Shown: positions 8,351-16,486 of the stretch, in pieces
Position numbering within the stretch: position 1 is the first letter of the stretch
How the letters are laid out: each line of letters opens with the position of its first letter
Assembly: GCF_009930795.1 (NCBI RefSeq)
Contig: NZ_CP017146.1
Span: 248,001 to 312,000, forward strand
DNA length: 64,000 nucleotides
Reading direction: 5' to 3'
Source of the DNA: Marisediminicola antarctica
GTDB lineage: Bacteria; Actinomycetota; Actinomycetes; Actinomycetales; Microbacteriaceae
The notes under the pieces: generated by a model
What the model was told of the DNA's origin: nothing
The model's input: the letters and a program-made list of their open reading frames with translations, nothing else
Databases searched by the model: none
Program-made: the position numbers and the translations under genes

Positions 8351-10020
8351 GATGACTCCTCGCTGGACTGCTGCTGCTGCTCCTGCTGCCCGTGGTCGCG
8401 CGGCCGGTCCATCGGCGGATGGTCCTGCGGGTTGTCCTGCGGGTTGTCCTGCGCGGCGTGCTCGGCGAGCATCTCCGCGGTGATGATCGTGATCGACTCG
8501 GTCGGTGCCGCCTGGTCGGCGACGAGGCCCTGGATGCTGTGCCGCGACACCTGCAGGGGCTCGCGCCCGACCACCCAGGTGTCTTTCGATCCGCCGCCCT
8601 GACTGCTGTTGACGACGAGTTGCCCCTCGGGGAGCGCCACGCGGGTGAGCCCTCCCGGGAGCACCCAGACGTCGCTGCCGTCGTTGACCGCGAACGGGCG
8701 CAGGTCGGCGTGACGGGCGCGGAGCCCGTCGTCGACGAGCGTCGGGATTGTCGAGAGCTGCACCACCGGCTGGGCGATCCAGCCGCGCGGGTCGGCGATG
8801 AGTCGCTTGCGCAGCGTCTCGAGCTCCGCGCGCGAGGCATCCGGTCCCACGACCAGGCCCTTGCCGCCGGAGCCGTCGACGGGCTTCACGACGAGCTGGT
8901 CGAGCCGGTCGAGCACCTCCTCGAGTGCTCCTGGATCCTCGAGCCGCCAGGTGTCGACGTTCGGCAGGATCGGGTCTTCGCCGAGGTAGTAGCGGGTGAG
9001 GTCGGGCAGGTAGGTGTAGACGAGCTTGTCGTCGGCGACGCCGTTGCCGATCGCGTTCGCGATAGTGACGTTGCCGAGCCGGGCGGCGAGCAGCAGCCCG
9101 GGCGAGCCGAGCATCGAGTCGGCGCGGAACTGCAGCGGGTCGAGGAACTCGTCGTCGACGCGGCGGTAGATCACGTCGACGCGCGTCGGGCCGGAGGTCG
9201 TGCGCATCCAGACCTTGCCGCCGGAGCAGAACAGGTCGCGGCCTTCGACGAGCTCGATTCCCATGAGCCGGGCGAGCAGGGTGTGCTCGAAGTAGGCGGA
9301 GTTGTAGACACCGGGTGTCAGCACGACGATCGTCGGATCGTCGACCCCCTCAGGAGCGCTCGCCCGCAGCGCGTGCAGCAGCTTGTTCGGGTAGTCCCCG
9401 ACCGGGCGCACCCTCATGCTCACGAACAACTCGGGCAGCGTCTGCGCCATGACCCGGCGATTGGAGATTACGTAGCTCACGCCGCTCGGCACCCGCACAT
9501 TGTCTTCGAGCACGCGCCAGGCGCCGATCTCGTCGCGGATGAGGTCGATGCCGGAGACGTGGATACGCACGCCGTTGGCCGGGTCGATGCCGGCGGCCTG
9601 GCGGTGGAAGTGGCTCGACGAGCTGATGAGCTTCGCGGGGATGACGCCGTCGCGCACGGCATTCTGCGGCCCGTAGATGTCGGCGAGGAAGGCCTCGAGG
9701 GCGAGCACGCGTTGCGTGACGCCCGCCTCGACGTTGGACCACTCGGCCTGGTCGATGACCCGCGGAACGGCATCCAGCGGGAAGGGCCGCTCCTCGCCGG
9801 CGAAGTCGAACGTGACGCCCTGCGCGAGGTACGAGCTCGCGAGCGCCTCGGCGCGGCCGCGCAACTCGTCCTGCGTCATGTGCGAGAGCGCGGCGTGGAT
9901 CTCCCGATACGCCGCGCGAGCGGAATCGGGCGTTTCGAACATTTCGTCGAACGGATGCGCGCCCTTGCGCATCTCCGTCGCGGCGGTCGCAGCCGCGTAG
10001 CCGTCAAAGAGGTCGCCCAT
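8344..10020 (-). CDS. Circularly permuted ATP-grasp protein (type 2)
   Basis: 558 aa. The central region carries the permuted ATP-grasp fold: the loop VVKPVDGSGGKGLVVGPDAS and the conserved ERPFPLDAVPRVI, NVRVPSGVSYV and GVYNSAYFEHTLLA blocks of the type-2 family. Predicted to form amide bonds with ATP. The C-terminal tail (from about residue 525) is very polar and rich in Gln/Asp/Pro; part is encoded by a 12-bp repeat at 8422-8453. First gene of a three-gene operon with alpha-E and transglutaminase proteins. Substrate unknown. Confidence 0.9.
   Translation of the reverse strand: MGDLFDGYAAATAATEMRKGAHPFDEMFETPDSARAAYREIHAALSHMTQDELRGRAEALASSYLAQGVTFDFAGEERPFPLDAVPRVIDQAEWSNVEAGVTQRVLALEAFLADIYGPQNAVRDGVIPAKLISSSSHFHRQAAGIDPANGVRIHVSGIDLIRDEIGAWRVLEDNVRVPSGVSYVISNRRVMAQTLPELFVSMRVRPVGDYPNKLLHALRASAPEGVDDPTIVVLTPGVYNSAYFEHTLLARLMGIELVEGRDLFCSGGKVWMRTTSGPTRVDVIYRRVDDEFLDPLQFRADSMLGSPGLLLAARLGNVTIANAIGNGVADDKLVYTYLPDLTRYYLGEDPILPNVDTWRLEDPGALEEVLDRLDQLVVKPVDGSGGKGLVVGPDASRAELETLRKRLIADPRGWIAQPVVQLSTIPTLVDDGLRARHADLRPFAVNDGSDVWVLPGGLTRVALPEGQLVVNSSQGGGSKDTWVVGREPLQVSRHSIQGLVADQAAPTESITIITAEMLAEHAAQDNPQDNPQDHPPMDRPRDHGQQEQQQQSSEESSC
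8422..8453. repeat. 12-bp coding repeat in the ATP-grasp C-terminal tail
   Basis: GTCCTGCGGGTT occurs at 8422 and 8434, with a partial third copy from 8446. It encodes the QDNP-QDNP-QDHP stretch of the polar tail, outside the folded ATP-grasp core. Confidence 0.8.
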
Positions 10021-10068
10021 TTGCCCACTCTATTAGGCACGTGTTGCGGGAGTGTTTCGACTGCGCCG

Positions 10069-11094
10069 CTATCTCGCGCCGGATCCCATGGTGCTCTCGC
10101 GGACGATGAGCTCGGGCTGGAATACGACCTGCCGCCGAGGACTCGACGGGTTTTCGGCCTCCTCGAGCAGGATCTCGACCGCCGTCTGCCCGATCAGCGC
10201 ACTCGGCTGGCGGATCGAGGACAGCGGCACGACGGCGGCGCTTGCGAAGTCAATGTCGTCGTAGCCAACGATCGCGATGTCGTCCGGAACGGTAATTCCG
10301 GCGCCTCCGCGCATCAGCAGCGCCTGCAGCACTCCCATCGCGATGAGATCGTTAGCAGCGAAAATGGCGTCCGGTCGGTCCTCCGGCCGCCGGGCCGCTA
10401 TCGCCTCCCCCGCTGCGCGGCCGGCGATCACGCTCAGTGCCCGCACTTCGACCACTTCGAGCGACACGCCCGGGTGCCTCTCAACGGCCCGCTCCGCTCC
10501 CGAATGTCGATCTTCGACCTGTCTGATCTCGAACGGTCCACCGATAAAGGCGATCCGCCGTCGCCCTTGGGCGAGGAGGTGCTCGACGGCCAACCGCCCC
10601 CCCGCGACGTCGTCGACCGAGACAGAGCTGAATCCCGAACCGTCAGCGCTTCGGTCGACAAGCACAGCAGGGGTACCTCGTTCGCGCAGCCGCTCTAGCC
10701 GTTCAGTCACGTTTCCGAAGGGCGAGACAAGAACGCCGAGCACCCGCTGCTCCTCGAAGAGATCGAGATAGGTGGACTCGCGGTCCGGGTCCTCGTCGCT
10801 GTTCCCGAGGATCACCGAGAGCCCTGCCGTGGCGGCTTGATCCTCGGCTCCCCGGGCGAGATCAGTGAAGAAGGGGTTCCGCACATCGAGCACGATGAGA
10901 CCGATCGTCTTGCTCCGCCCGGCCCGCAACTGCCTCGCGGCGTCGTTGCGCACGAATCCGAGCTCTTTGATGGCCGCGAGCACGCGCTCGGAGGCCGGGC
11001 CAGAGACCTTTGCGGGCCGATTGAGCACATTCGACACGGTGCCGACCGAAACACCGGCGTGGGCGGCGACGTCACGAATGCTGGGGGACCCCAT
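10069..11094 (-). CDS. LacI-family repressor of the rhamnose operon
   Basis: 341 aa from the ATG at 11094, preceded by GGGAGGGGAGGG; longer in-frame starts lack homology. N-terminal LacI helix-turn-helix (SIRDVAAHAGVSVGTVSNVLNRP, residues 4-26) and a periplasmic-binding-like effector domain (IGLIVLDVRNPFFTDLARG ... FAANDLIAMGVLQAL). Divergent from the rhamnose transporter and catabolic operon, with two near-identical operator sites in the shared intergenic region. Expected effector is L-rhamnose or a catabolic intermediate (inference from context). Confidence 0.9.
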   Translation of the reverse strand: MGSPSIRDVAAHAGVSVGTVSNVLNRPAKVSGPASERVLAAIKELGFVRNDAARQLRAGRSKTIGLIVLDVRNPFFTDLARGAEDQAATAGLSVILGNSDEDPDRESTYLDLFEEQRVLGVLVSPFGNVTERLERLRERGTPAVLVDRSADGSGFSSVSVDDVAGGRLAVEHLLAQGRRRIAFIGGPFEIRQVEDRHSGAERAVERHPGVSLEVVEVRALSVIAGRAAGEAIAARRPEDRPDAIFAANDLIAMGVLQALLMRGGAGITVPDDIAIVGYDDIDFASAAVVPLSSIRQPSALIGQTAVEILLEEAENPSSPRRQVVFQPELIVRESTMGSGAR

Positions 11095-11156
11095 GGACCC
11101 TCCCCTCCCACCGCCACGTGAGCGGATAAGTATCGAGCACGGCGGGGAGCGCCGTG

Positions 11157-11168
11157 TGAATCGTTCCA
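11157..11168. promoter_or_regulatory. LacI-type operator O1 near the repressor gene
   Basis: Read on the minus strand this site is TGGAACGATTCA, differing at one base from O2 (TGAAACGATTCA at 11275-11286). The central CG with TGRAA/TTCA arms is typical for LacI-family operators. It lies 63 bases upstream of the repressor ATG and is placed for autoregulation. Confidence 0.7.
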
Positions 11169-11196
11169 TTCTGCCAGATCACGGTTTGAGTACAAA

Positions 11197-11218
11197 TAGC
11201 ACCTTGTTCAGGGTGCTA
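11197..11218. promoter_or_regulatory. Inverted repeat between the two LacI operators
   Basis: TAGCACC (11197-11203) and GGTGCTA (11212-11218) form a perfect 7-bp inverted repeat with an 8-base spacer in the middle of the divergent promoter region. It may be a binding site for a second regulator (for example a global carbon regulator) or a short hairpin; its sequence does not resemble the LacI sites. Confidence 0.5.
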
Positions 11219-11231
11219 AATCGATTGGTGG

Positions 11232-11286
11232 TTGCAGAACGAGCGCGCACGACCCTAATATGTGGACCTAAGGTTGAAACGATTCA
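11232..11286 (+). promoter_or_regulatory. Rhamnose operon promoter and operator O2
   Basis: A sigma-70-like promoter is visible: -35 TTGCAG (11232-11237), 18-base spacer, -10 TAATAT (11256-11261), predicting transcription start near 11268. The operator TGAAACGATTCA (11275-11286) follows immediately, so bound repressor would block initiation. The first gene begins at 11329. Confidence 0.65.
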
Positions 11287-11328
11287 TTCCTGATCACACC
11301 ACACCCCTCACCGCGGAGGCACGAGTCA

Positions 11329-12852
11329 ATGACGACATCAACGCTCGCCGAGGACGTCCCCGTCCTCGAACTTCACCACGCGAGCAAGGCCTTCGGCGCA
11401 GTCGTCGCGCTCTCCGACGGCACGATCGAGATCCTCCCCGGCGAGATACACGCGCTGGTCGGTGAGAACGGCGCGGGAAAGTCCACGCTGATCAAGGTAC
11501 TCGCGGGAGTTCACCGACCCGACTCCGGTGATTTCCGGCTCGACGGGCAGCCGGTCACGTTCAGCACTCCAGCCGACAGCAAGGCGGCTGGTATCTCAGT
11601 CATCTACCAGGAGCCGACCCTCTTTCCCGACCTCACGGTCGCCGAGAACATCTTCATCGGCCGCCAACCCCGCGGACGCGGCGGCCTAATCAGCCGCTCC
11701 ACAATGCGAACCGAAGCCACGAAACTCTTCACGACACTCGGCGTCCCAATTGATCCGGAGCGGATCGCCGCCGGCCTCTCCATCGCTGACCAGCAGATCA
11801 TCGAGATTGCGAAAGCGATCTCGCTCGACGCCCGCGTGCTCATCATGGACGAGCCGACCGCGGCGCTCAGCGGGGTGGAGGTCGAGCGCCTGTTCGGTGT
11901 CGCGAGGTCGTTGCGCGACCGCGGCGCCGGCATCCTGTTCATCTCGCACAGGTTCGACGAGGTCTTCGGCCTGTCCGATCGGATCACCGTCATGCGCGAC
12001 GGCGCATTCATCGCGACCCACACGACAGGCTCGGTCACCGTCGACGCAATCGTGCGCGAGATGGTCGGGCGGGACATCAGCGCGCTGTTCCCGAAACAGG
12101 AGGCCGCCATCGGCGCCCCCGTGCTGAGCGTGCGTGGCCTTGGCCGGGTGGGCGTCTTCAGCGATATCAGCTTCGACGTGCGAGCCGGAGAAATCGTTGG
12201 CCTTGCGGGACTGGTCGGCGCGGGACGCACCGAGGTGGCCAGGGCGATCTTCGGGATCGACAAATACGACGCGGGCAGCGTCGAGGTCAGCGGAGTTCCG
12301 CTCCGCCCACACGACCCCCAAGCGGCTATCGCCGCGGGGCTCGGGCTCGTTCCTGAAGACCGGCGCAAGCAAGGCCTTGTCATGGAGTTGTCAGTCACCC
12401 GCAACGCTACGCTCACCCTGCGCAATGCTCTCACCCGCTTCGGGCTCATCAGCGGAGCTCGCGAGCATGCCCTCGGCGAGGAGTGGTCCCGGCGCCTGCA
12501 GGTCAAGACTGCCTCGCCCGACCTTCCTGTCGCGACACTCTCCGGCGGCAACCAGCAGAAGGTCGTGCTCGCCAAGTGGCTCGCGACCGACCCTCAGGTT
12601 CTCCTCGTTGACGAGCCGACGCGCGGCATCGACATCGGCACGAAGGCCGAGGTGCACCGCCTCATCTCCGATCTCGCCGGGCGAGGCATCGCCGTGCTCA
12701 TGATCTCGTCCGAGTTGCCCGAAGTGCTCGGAATGGCGGATCGGATCCTCGTGATGCGCGAGGGGCGACTCACGGCGACGATCGACCGGGCCGATGCCAC
12801 CGCAGAGCGTGTCATGTTCGCCGCCACCAAAACCCTGGAGAGCATGCCGTGA
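11329..12852 (+). CDS. rhaT: Sugar ABC transporter ATPase (rhamnose import)
   Basis: 507 aa with two ABC domains, as in ribose/rhamnose-type importers. Domain 1: Walker [10 protein letters not shown] (45-53), signature-like [14 protein letters not shown], Walker [12 protein letters not shown]. Domain 2 has the degenerate loop GLVGAGRTE typical of this group, signature LSGGNQQK and [11 protein letters not shown]. First gene of the rhamnose operon; energises uptake with the two permeases and binding protein downstream. Named by operon context (other rhaT genes encode an unrelated symporter). Confidence 0.9.
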   Translation: MTTSTLAEDVPVLELHHASKAFGAVVALSDGTIEILPGEIHALVGENGAGKSTLIKVLAGVHRPDSGDFRLDGQPVTFSTPADSKAAGISVIYQEPTLFPDLTVAENIFIGRQPRGRGGLISRSTMRTEATKLFTTLGVPIDPERIAAGLSIADQQIIEIAKAISLDARVLIMDEPTAALSGVEVERLFGVARSLRDRGAGILFISHRFDEVFGLSDRITVMRDGAFIATHTTGSVTVDAIVREMVGRDISALFPKQEAAIGAPVLSVRGLGRVGVFSDISFDVRAGEIVGLAGLVGAGRTEVARAIFGIDKYDAGSVEVSGVPLRPHDPQAAIAAGLGLVPEDRRKQGLVMELSVTRNATLTLRNALTRFGLISGAREHALGEEWSRRLQVKTASPDLPVATLSGGNQQKVVLAKWLATDPQVLLVDEPTRGIDIGTKAEVHRLISDLAGRGIAVLMISSELPEVLGMADRILVMREGRLTATIDRADATAERVMFAATKTLESMP

Positions 12853-13877
12853 CAACAGTGCAGACACAAACTCCGCCGCGGTCAACGTCGAAGCAGATAT
12901 CAAGATTCCTCCGTTCGCGCGAAATCCCCGTCGCGAGCGCTTTGATCGTGCTCGTCGTCGTCACCGCGACCATCAACCCGCTATTCCTGACGCCACAGGG
13001 AGTCAAAGACCTGTTGCTCAACGCAACGATCGTGGTCATCCTCGCAATCGGCCAGGCGGTCGTGATTATCACGCGCAACGTCGACCTGTCGGTGGGATCC
13101 ATCCTCGGCCTCGTGGCGTTCGGAACCGGCACCCTCTTTGCCGTGTATCCCGGCATCCCGATCATCCTTGTCTTCCTCATCGGGATGGCGTTCGGCGCCG
13201 TCCTCGGGGCCGTCAACGGGCTGCTCGTCACGATCGCGAAAGTCCCTGCACTCGTCATCACGCTCGGAACCCTCTACATCTACCGCGGCCTCAACAACGC
13301 CTGGGCAGGAGGAACGCAGTACTTCGCTGGCGACCGTCCGCGCGCGTTCTCCAACCTGTCGACCGACACCATCTTCGGATTCCCCCTGATCACCCTCCTC
13401 GCCGTCGTGGTCGTTGTCGGCGTTGCCGTCGTGCTGGCCTACACCCGCGCCGGTCGCGACCTTTACGCGATCGGTTCCGACCCCGCGGCCGCGCGGCTGT
13501 TCGGCATCCCCGTCACCCGCAGGGTTCTCGGCGCGTTCGTCGCGAGCGGAGTGCTGGCAGGACTCGCAGCCGTGCTCTACGCCTCCCGCTTCAACGCGGT
13601 GGGAGCGACCACGGGCACCGGTCTCGAACTCGACGTCGTCGCCGCGGCCGTCGTCGGCGGCGTCGCGATCTTCGGCGGCAGCGGCACGGTCGTCGGCGCG
13701 GCGATCGGGGCCCTGCTTCTCACGACCATCACGAGCGCACTCACCGCGTTGCGAGTCGACAAGTTCTGGCAGCAGGCCATCGTAGGCGTGCTCATCATCG
13801 CCGCCATCTCCGTCGACCGGCTCGTGAGCCTGAACCGAGCGCGCAAGCTACGAGTAAGCGAGGCCCGCAATGTCTGA
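12849..13877 (+). CDS. rhaP: Sugar ABC transporter permease 1 (rhamnose import)
   Basis: 342 aa integral membrane protein of the BPD_transp_2 family (ribose/xylose/rhamnose type) with about ten hydrophobic segments. The family landmark [17 protein letters not shown] lies near residues 73-90, and a late [19 protein letters not shown] segment contacts the ATPase. It starts with GTG overlapping the ATPase stop (GTGA), so it is translationally coupled. Partner of the following permease in a heterodimeric channel. Confidence 0.9.
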   Translation: MTTVQTQTPPRSTSKQISRFLRSREIPVASALIVLVVVTATINPLFLTPQGVKDLLLNATIVVILAIGQAVVIITRNVDLSVGSILGLVAFGTGTLFAVYPGIPIILVFLIGMAFGAVLGAVNGLLVTIAKVPALVITLGTLYIYRGLNNAWAGGTQYFAGDRPRAFSNLSTDTIFGFPLITLLAVVVVVGVAVVLAYTRAGRDLYAIGSDPAAARLFGIPVTRRVLGAFVASGVLAGLAAVLYASRFNAVGATTGTGLELDVVAAAVVGGVAIFGGSGTVVGAAIGALLLTTITSALTALRVDKFWQQAIVGVLIIAAISVDRLVSLNRARKLRVSEARNV

Positions 13878-14949
13878 GCGCACGATCATCCGTAGCGGCG
13901 AAAGCGCCACGACGACGACAGCTGGAGCCCTCCCCCTGCGCGTGCGCAGCCGGTGGACGCGCATCCTGCTGTCACGGGACGCTGTGATGTTCTACGCGCT
14001 CATTGCCGTTGTCGTGTACGCGTACACCCAGGTGCCGTACTTCGCCTCGACGCAGACCGTCGGGTTCCTCCTGCTCGATGTGATCCCGATCCTGCTCATC
14101 GCGATGCCCATGGCGCTCGTCATCATCACGGGAGAAATAGATCTCTCGGTCGCGAGCACCGTCGGACTCACCAGTGCCGTGATGGGTGTGCTGTTCCAAG
14201 CCGGGGTGCCGATCGGGCTCGTGCTCGTGCTCTGCCTGCTGCTCGGGACTTTCCTCGGCGCGTTCAACGGGTTCCTCGTGACAACCCTCGGTCTGCCATC
14301 GCTCGCCGTCACGATCGGCACGCTCGCCCTGTATCGCGGCTTCGCCCTCGTCGTCATCGGCGACAACGCCGTCGCGAACTTTCCCCAGGAGCTCACCCGC
14401 TTCTCCACCTCCAAGCTCGGCGACACCGGCATCCCCGTCGTCATGCTCCTCGTGCTCGTCGTCGCCCTGTTCTTCGGAGTGCTGCTGCACTTCACCCCCT
14501 TCGGCCGCGCCCTCTTCGCCCTCGGGTTCAATAAGGAGGCGGCCGCGTTCGTCGGCATCCGGGTAGGGCGGGCCAAATTCTGGCTCTTCGTGAGCACCGG
14601 GCTTGTGTCATCGCTCGCCGGAATCTTCTGGACATTGCGCTACTCGAGCGCGCGCTCGGACAACGCGACCGGAATTGAACTCGCAGTCATCGCCGCGGTG
14701 CTCCTCGGTGGCGTGTCGATCTTCGGCGGCAAGGGCTCGATCCCCGGAGTCATCATCGGCGTGCTGCTGATCGGCACCATCAACTACACCCTTCGGCTCG
14801 CCAGATTCTCCGATGTCGTACTCAGCATCGTCACCGGCGCCCTGCTCATCGCCTCGGTCGTCGCGCCGAGCATCGCCGAGTGGGCGAGAGGGCGACTGCA
14901 CGCGAGGCGCACCACGCGACTCGAACTTCAGAAGGCTGCGGCCCAATGA
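13870..14949 (+). CDS. rhaQ: Sugar ABC transporter permease 2 (rhamnose import)
   Basis: 359 aa paralogue of the preceding permease, also BPD_transp_2 family, with ITGEIDLSVASTVGL and LGGVSIFGGKGSIPGVIIG at equivalent places. The start overlaps the end of the first permease by eight bases. Together they form the membrane channel of the rhamnose importer. Confidence 0.9.
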   Translation: MSERTIIRSGESATTTTAGALPLRVRSRWTRILLSRDAVMFYALIAVVVYAYTQVPYFASTQTVGFLLLDVIPILLIAMPMALVIITGEIDLSVASTVGLTSAVMGVLFQAGVPIGLVLVLCLLLGTFLGAFNGFLVTTLGLPSLAVTIGTLALYRGFALVVIGDNAVANFPQELTRFSTSKLGDTGIPVVMLLVLVVALFFGVLLHFTPFGRALFALGFNKEAAAFVGIRVGRAKFWLFVSTGLVSSLAGIFWTLRYSSARSDNATGIELAVIAAVLLGGVSIFGGKGSIPGVIIGVLLIGTINYTLRLARFSDVVLSIVTGALLIASVVAPSIAEWARGRLHARRTTRLELQKAAAQ

Positions 14950-14958
14950 ACCACCCGA

Positions 14959-14974
14959 CACCTGGCACCAGGTG
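14959..14974 (+). promoter_or_regulatory. Intercistronic hairpin before the binding-protein gene
   Basis: CACCTGG, a 2-base loop CA, then CCAGGTG: a perfect 7-bp stem ten bases after the second permease stop and 24 bases before the binding-protein ATG. Such hairpins often protect the highly expressed binding-protein part of an ABC operon message. No T-run, so not an intrinsic terminator. Confidence 0.5.
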
Positions 14975-14998
14975 GCGATCACTATGAAGGGAAGAACA

Positions 14999-16075
14999 AT
15001 GAAGTTGATCCACACTCCTGCGCCCAGGGGCACACGCTCCGGCCGACGCATCGCCACCATTGCGGCGCTTGCGACCACGGTTGCGCTCGTTGCCACCGGA
15101 TGCGCCGCCGCCACACCGGGGGACGACGCCGGGTCGGAGGGGGATGGCGCGACCGAGGCGCTCACCATCGCCTTCCTGCCGAAGCAGCTCAACAACCCGT
15201 ACACCGACGTCGTCCTCAGCGGCGGCAAGGCAGGCACCGACGAGATCGGTGGCGAGTACTCCGTCGTCGGCCCCCTTGAGGCGAGCGCCTCCTCGCAGGT
15301 GAGCTTCATCAATACCCTCACCCAGCAGGGGACCAAGGTCATCGTGATCGCCGCCAATGATCCGGATGCCGTGGGCCCTGCCCTAGAGGAGGCCCGCGCG
15401 GCCGGCGCGAAGATCGTTGCGTTCGACTCCGACACCAACCCGGACTATCGCGACGTGTTCATTAGCCAGGTCGTGTCGAAGGATGTCGCCCTGATCCAAG
15501 TCGAGCAGATTGCGGAGCAAATCGGCGGATCCGGTGAGATCGCCATCCTGTCGGCAACCGCGAACGCCACCAACCAGAACGAGTGGATCAAGTTCATCGA
15601 GGAGGAGCTCGCCTCGAACCCCGACTACGCCGACATCACGCTCGTAGCGAAGGTCTACGGCGACGATGACGACGCGAAGTCGTTCCAGGAGGCGCAGGGG
15701 CTGCTCTCGGCGTACCCGAACCTGAAGGGCATCATCTCGCCCACCACGGTCGGCATCGCAGCGACGGCTCGTTACCTGTCGACGACGGACTACAAGGGCA
15801 AGGTCGCGCTCGTCGGTCTCGGCCTGCCGAACGAGATGCGCGAGTTCGTGAAGGACGGCACAGTCAAGGAGTTCGCTCTCTGGGACCCGGCCCAGCTCGG
15901 CTACGTCGCGGCCTTCGCCGGTCAGGCGCTGGTTGACGGGACGATCACCGGGGCCGTCGGCGACACCTTCATGGCAGGCGAGCTGGGCGAGAAGGAGGTC
16001 GGTGAGGGCGGAATCGTCATCGTCGGCCCGCCGACTCGCTTCAACGCCGACAACATCGACGACTACGACTTCTAG
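14999..16075 (+). CDS. rhaS: Rhamnose ABC transporter substrate-binding lipoprotein
   Basis: 358 aa, periplasmic-binding protein 1-like (ribose/autoinducer class). N-terminal signal: positive residues (RGTRSGRR), a hydrophobic stretch, then lipobox VATGC with the lipidated Cys35, followed by an acidic Gly/Asp linker. The ATG at 14999 has AAGGGAAG upstream; an ATG at 14984 would add MKGRT. Mature protein shows FLPKQLNNPYTDVVLSGGKAG and KVIVIAANDPDAV sugar-binding blocks. Flanked by hairpins on both sides, suggesting separate mRNA stability. Confidence 0.9.
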   Translation: MKLIHTPAPRGTRSGRRIATIAALATTVALVATGCAAATPGDDAGSEGDGATEALTIAFLPKQLNNPYTDVVLSGGKAGTDEIGGEYSVVGPLEASASSQVSFINTLTQQGTKVIVIAANDPDAVGPALEEARAAGAKIVAFDSDTNPDYRDVFISQVVSKDVALIQVEQIAEQIGGSGEIAILSATANATNQNEWIKFIEEELASNPDYADITLVAKVYGDDDDAKSFQEAQGLLSAYPNLKGIISPTTVGIAATARYLSTTDYKGKVALVGLGLPNEMREFVKDGTVKEFALWDPAQLGYVAAFAGQALVDGTITGAVGDTFMAGELGEKEVGEGGIVIVGPPTRFNADNIDDYDF

Positions 16076-16083
16076 TCGATCGG

Positions 16084-16110
16084 AGGAGGCCGGCACACCG
16101 CCGGCCTCCT
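16084..16110 (+). terminator. Strong hairpin after the binding-protein gene
   Basis: AGGAGGCCGGC and GCCGGCCTCCT form a perfect 11-bp stem with loop ACACC, nine bases downstream of the binding-protein stop. The following bases (CATCCCCTCATC) are not a real U-tract, so it is more likely a partial terminator or 3'-end stabiliser allowing reduced read-through into the catabolic genes. Confidence 0.6.
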
Positions 16111-16144
16111 CATCCCCTCATCTCCACCCCGAAAGGGAAGCGCC

Positions 16145-16486
16145 ATGCAACGGATCTCCTTCCTGCTGAAGGTACGGGCCGAACGGCTCGAGGACTACAA
16201 GGCCAGGCACGCCGCGGTCTGGCCGGAGATGCTCCACGCTCTCAAGAGCACCGGCTGGAGGAACTATTCGCTGTTCCTCCGGGATGACGGTCTTCTCGTC
16301 GGCTACCTCGAGACCGAGGACTTTGCCGCCGCTCAGAAGGCCATGGCGGAGACGGCAATCAACGCCCGGTGGCAAGCCGAGATGGCCGGGTTCTTCGAGG
16401 CCCTCGATGGCGCCCGACCCGACGAGGCAATGCACCCGCTCACCGAGATATTCCACCTCGAGGACCAATTGGAGTTGCTGTCATGA
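16145..16486 (+). CDS. rhaM: L-rhamnose mutarotase
   Basis: 113 aa, the usual length of the RhaM (RhaU/YiiL) ferredoxin-like dimer that interconverts alpha- and beta-L-rhamnose so that the isomerase receives its preferred anomer. Conserved blocks: FLLKVRAERLEDYKARH, VWPEML near residues 25-30, and WQAEMAGFFE. GAAAGGGAAG upstream serves as ribosome site. Its stop overlaps the start of the next gene (ATGA). Confidence 0.92.
   Translation: MQRISFLLKVRAERLEDYKARHAAVWPEMLHALKSTGWRNYSLFLRDDGLLVGYLETEDFAAAQKAMAETAINARWQAEMAGFFEALDGARPDEAMHPLTEIFHLEDQLELLS

Noticed and set aside
8392-10698. 768-codon plus-strand frame opposite the ATP-grasp gene
   Set aside because: No domain content; the minus-strand proteins have full motif sets.
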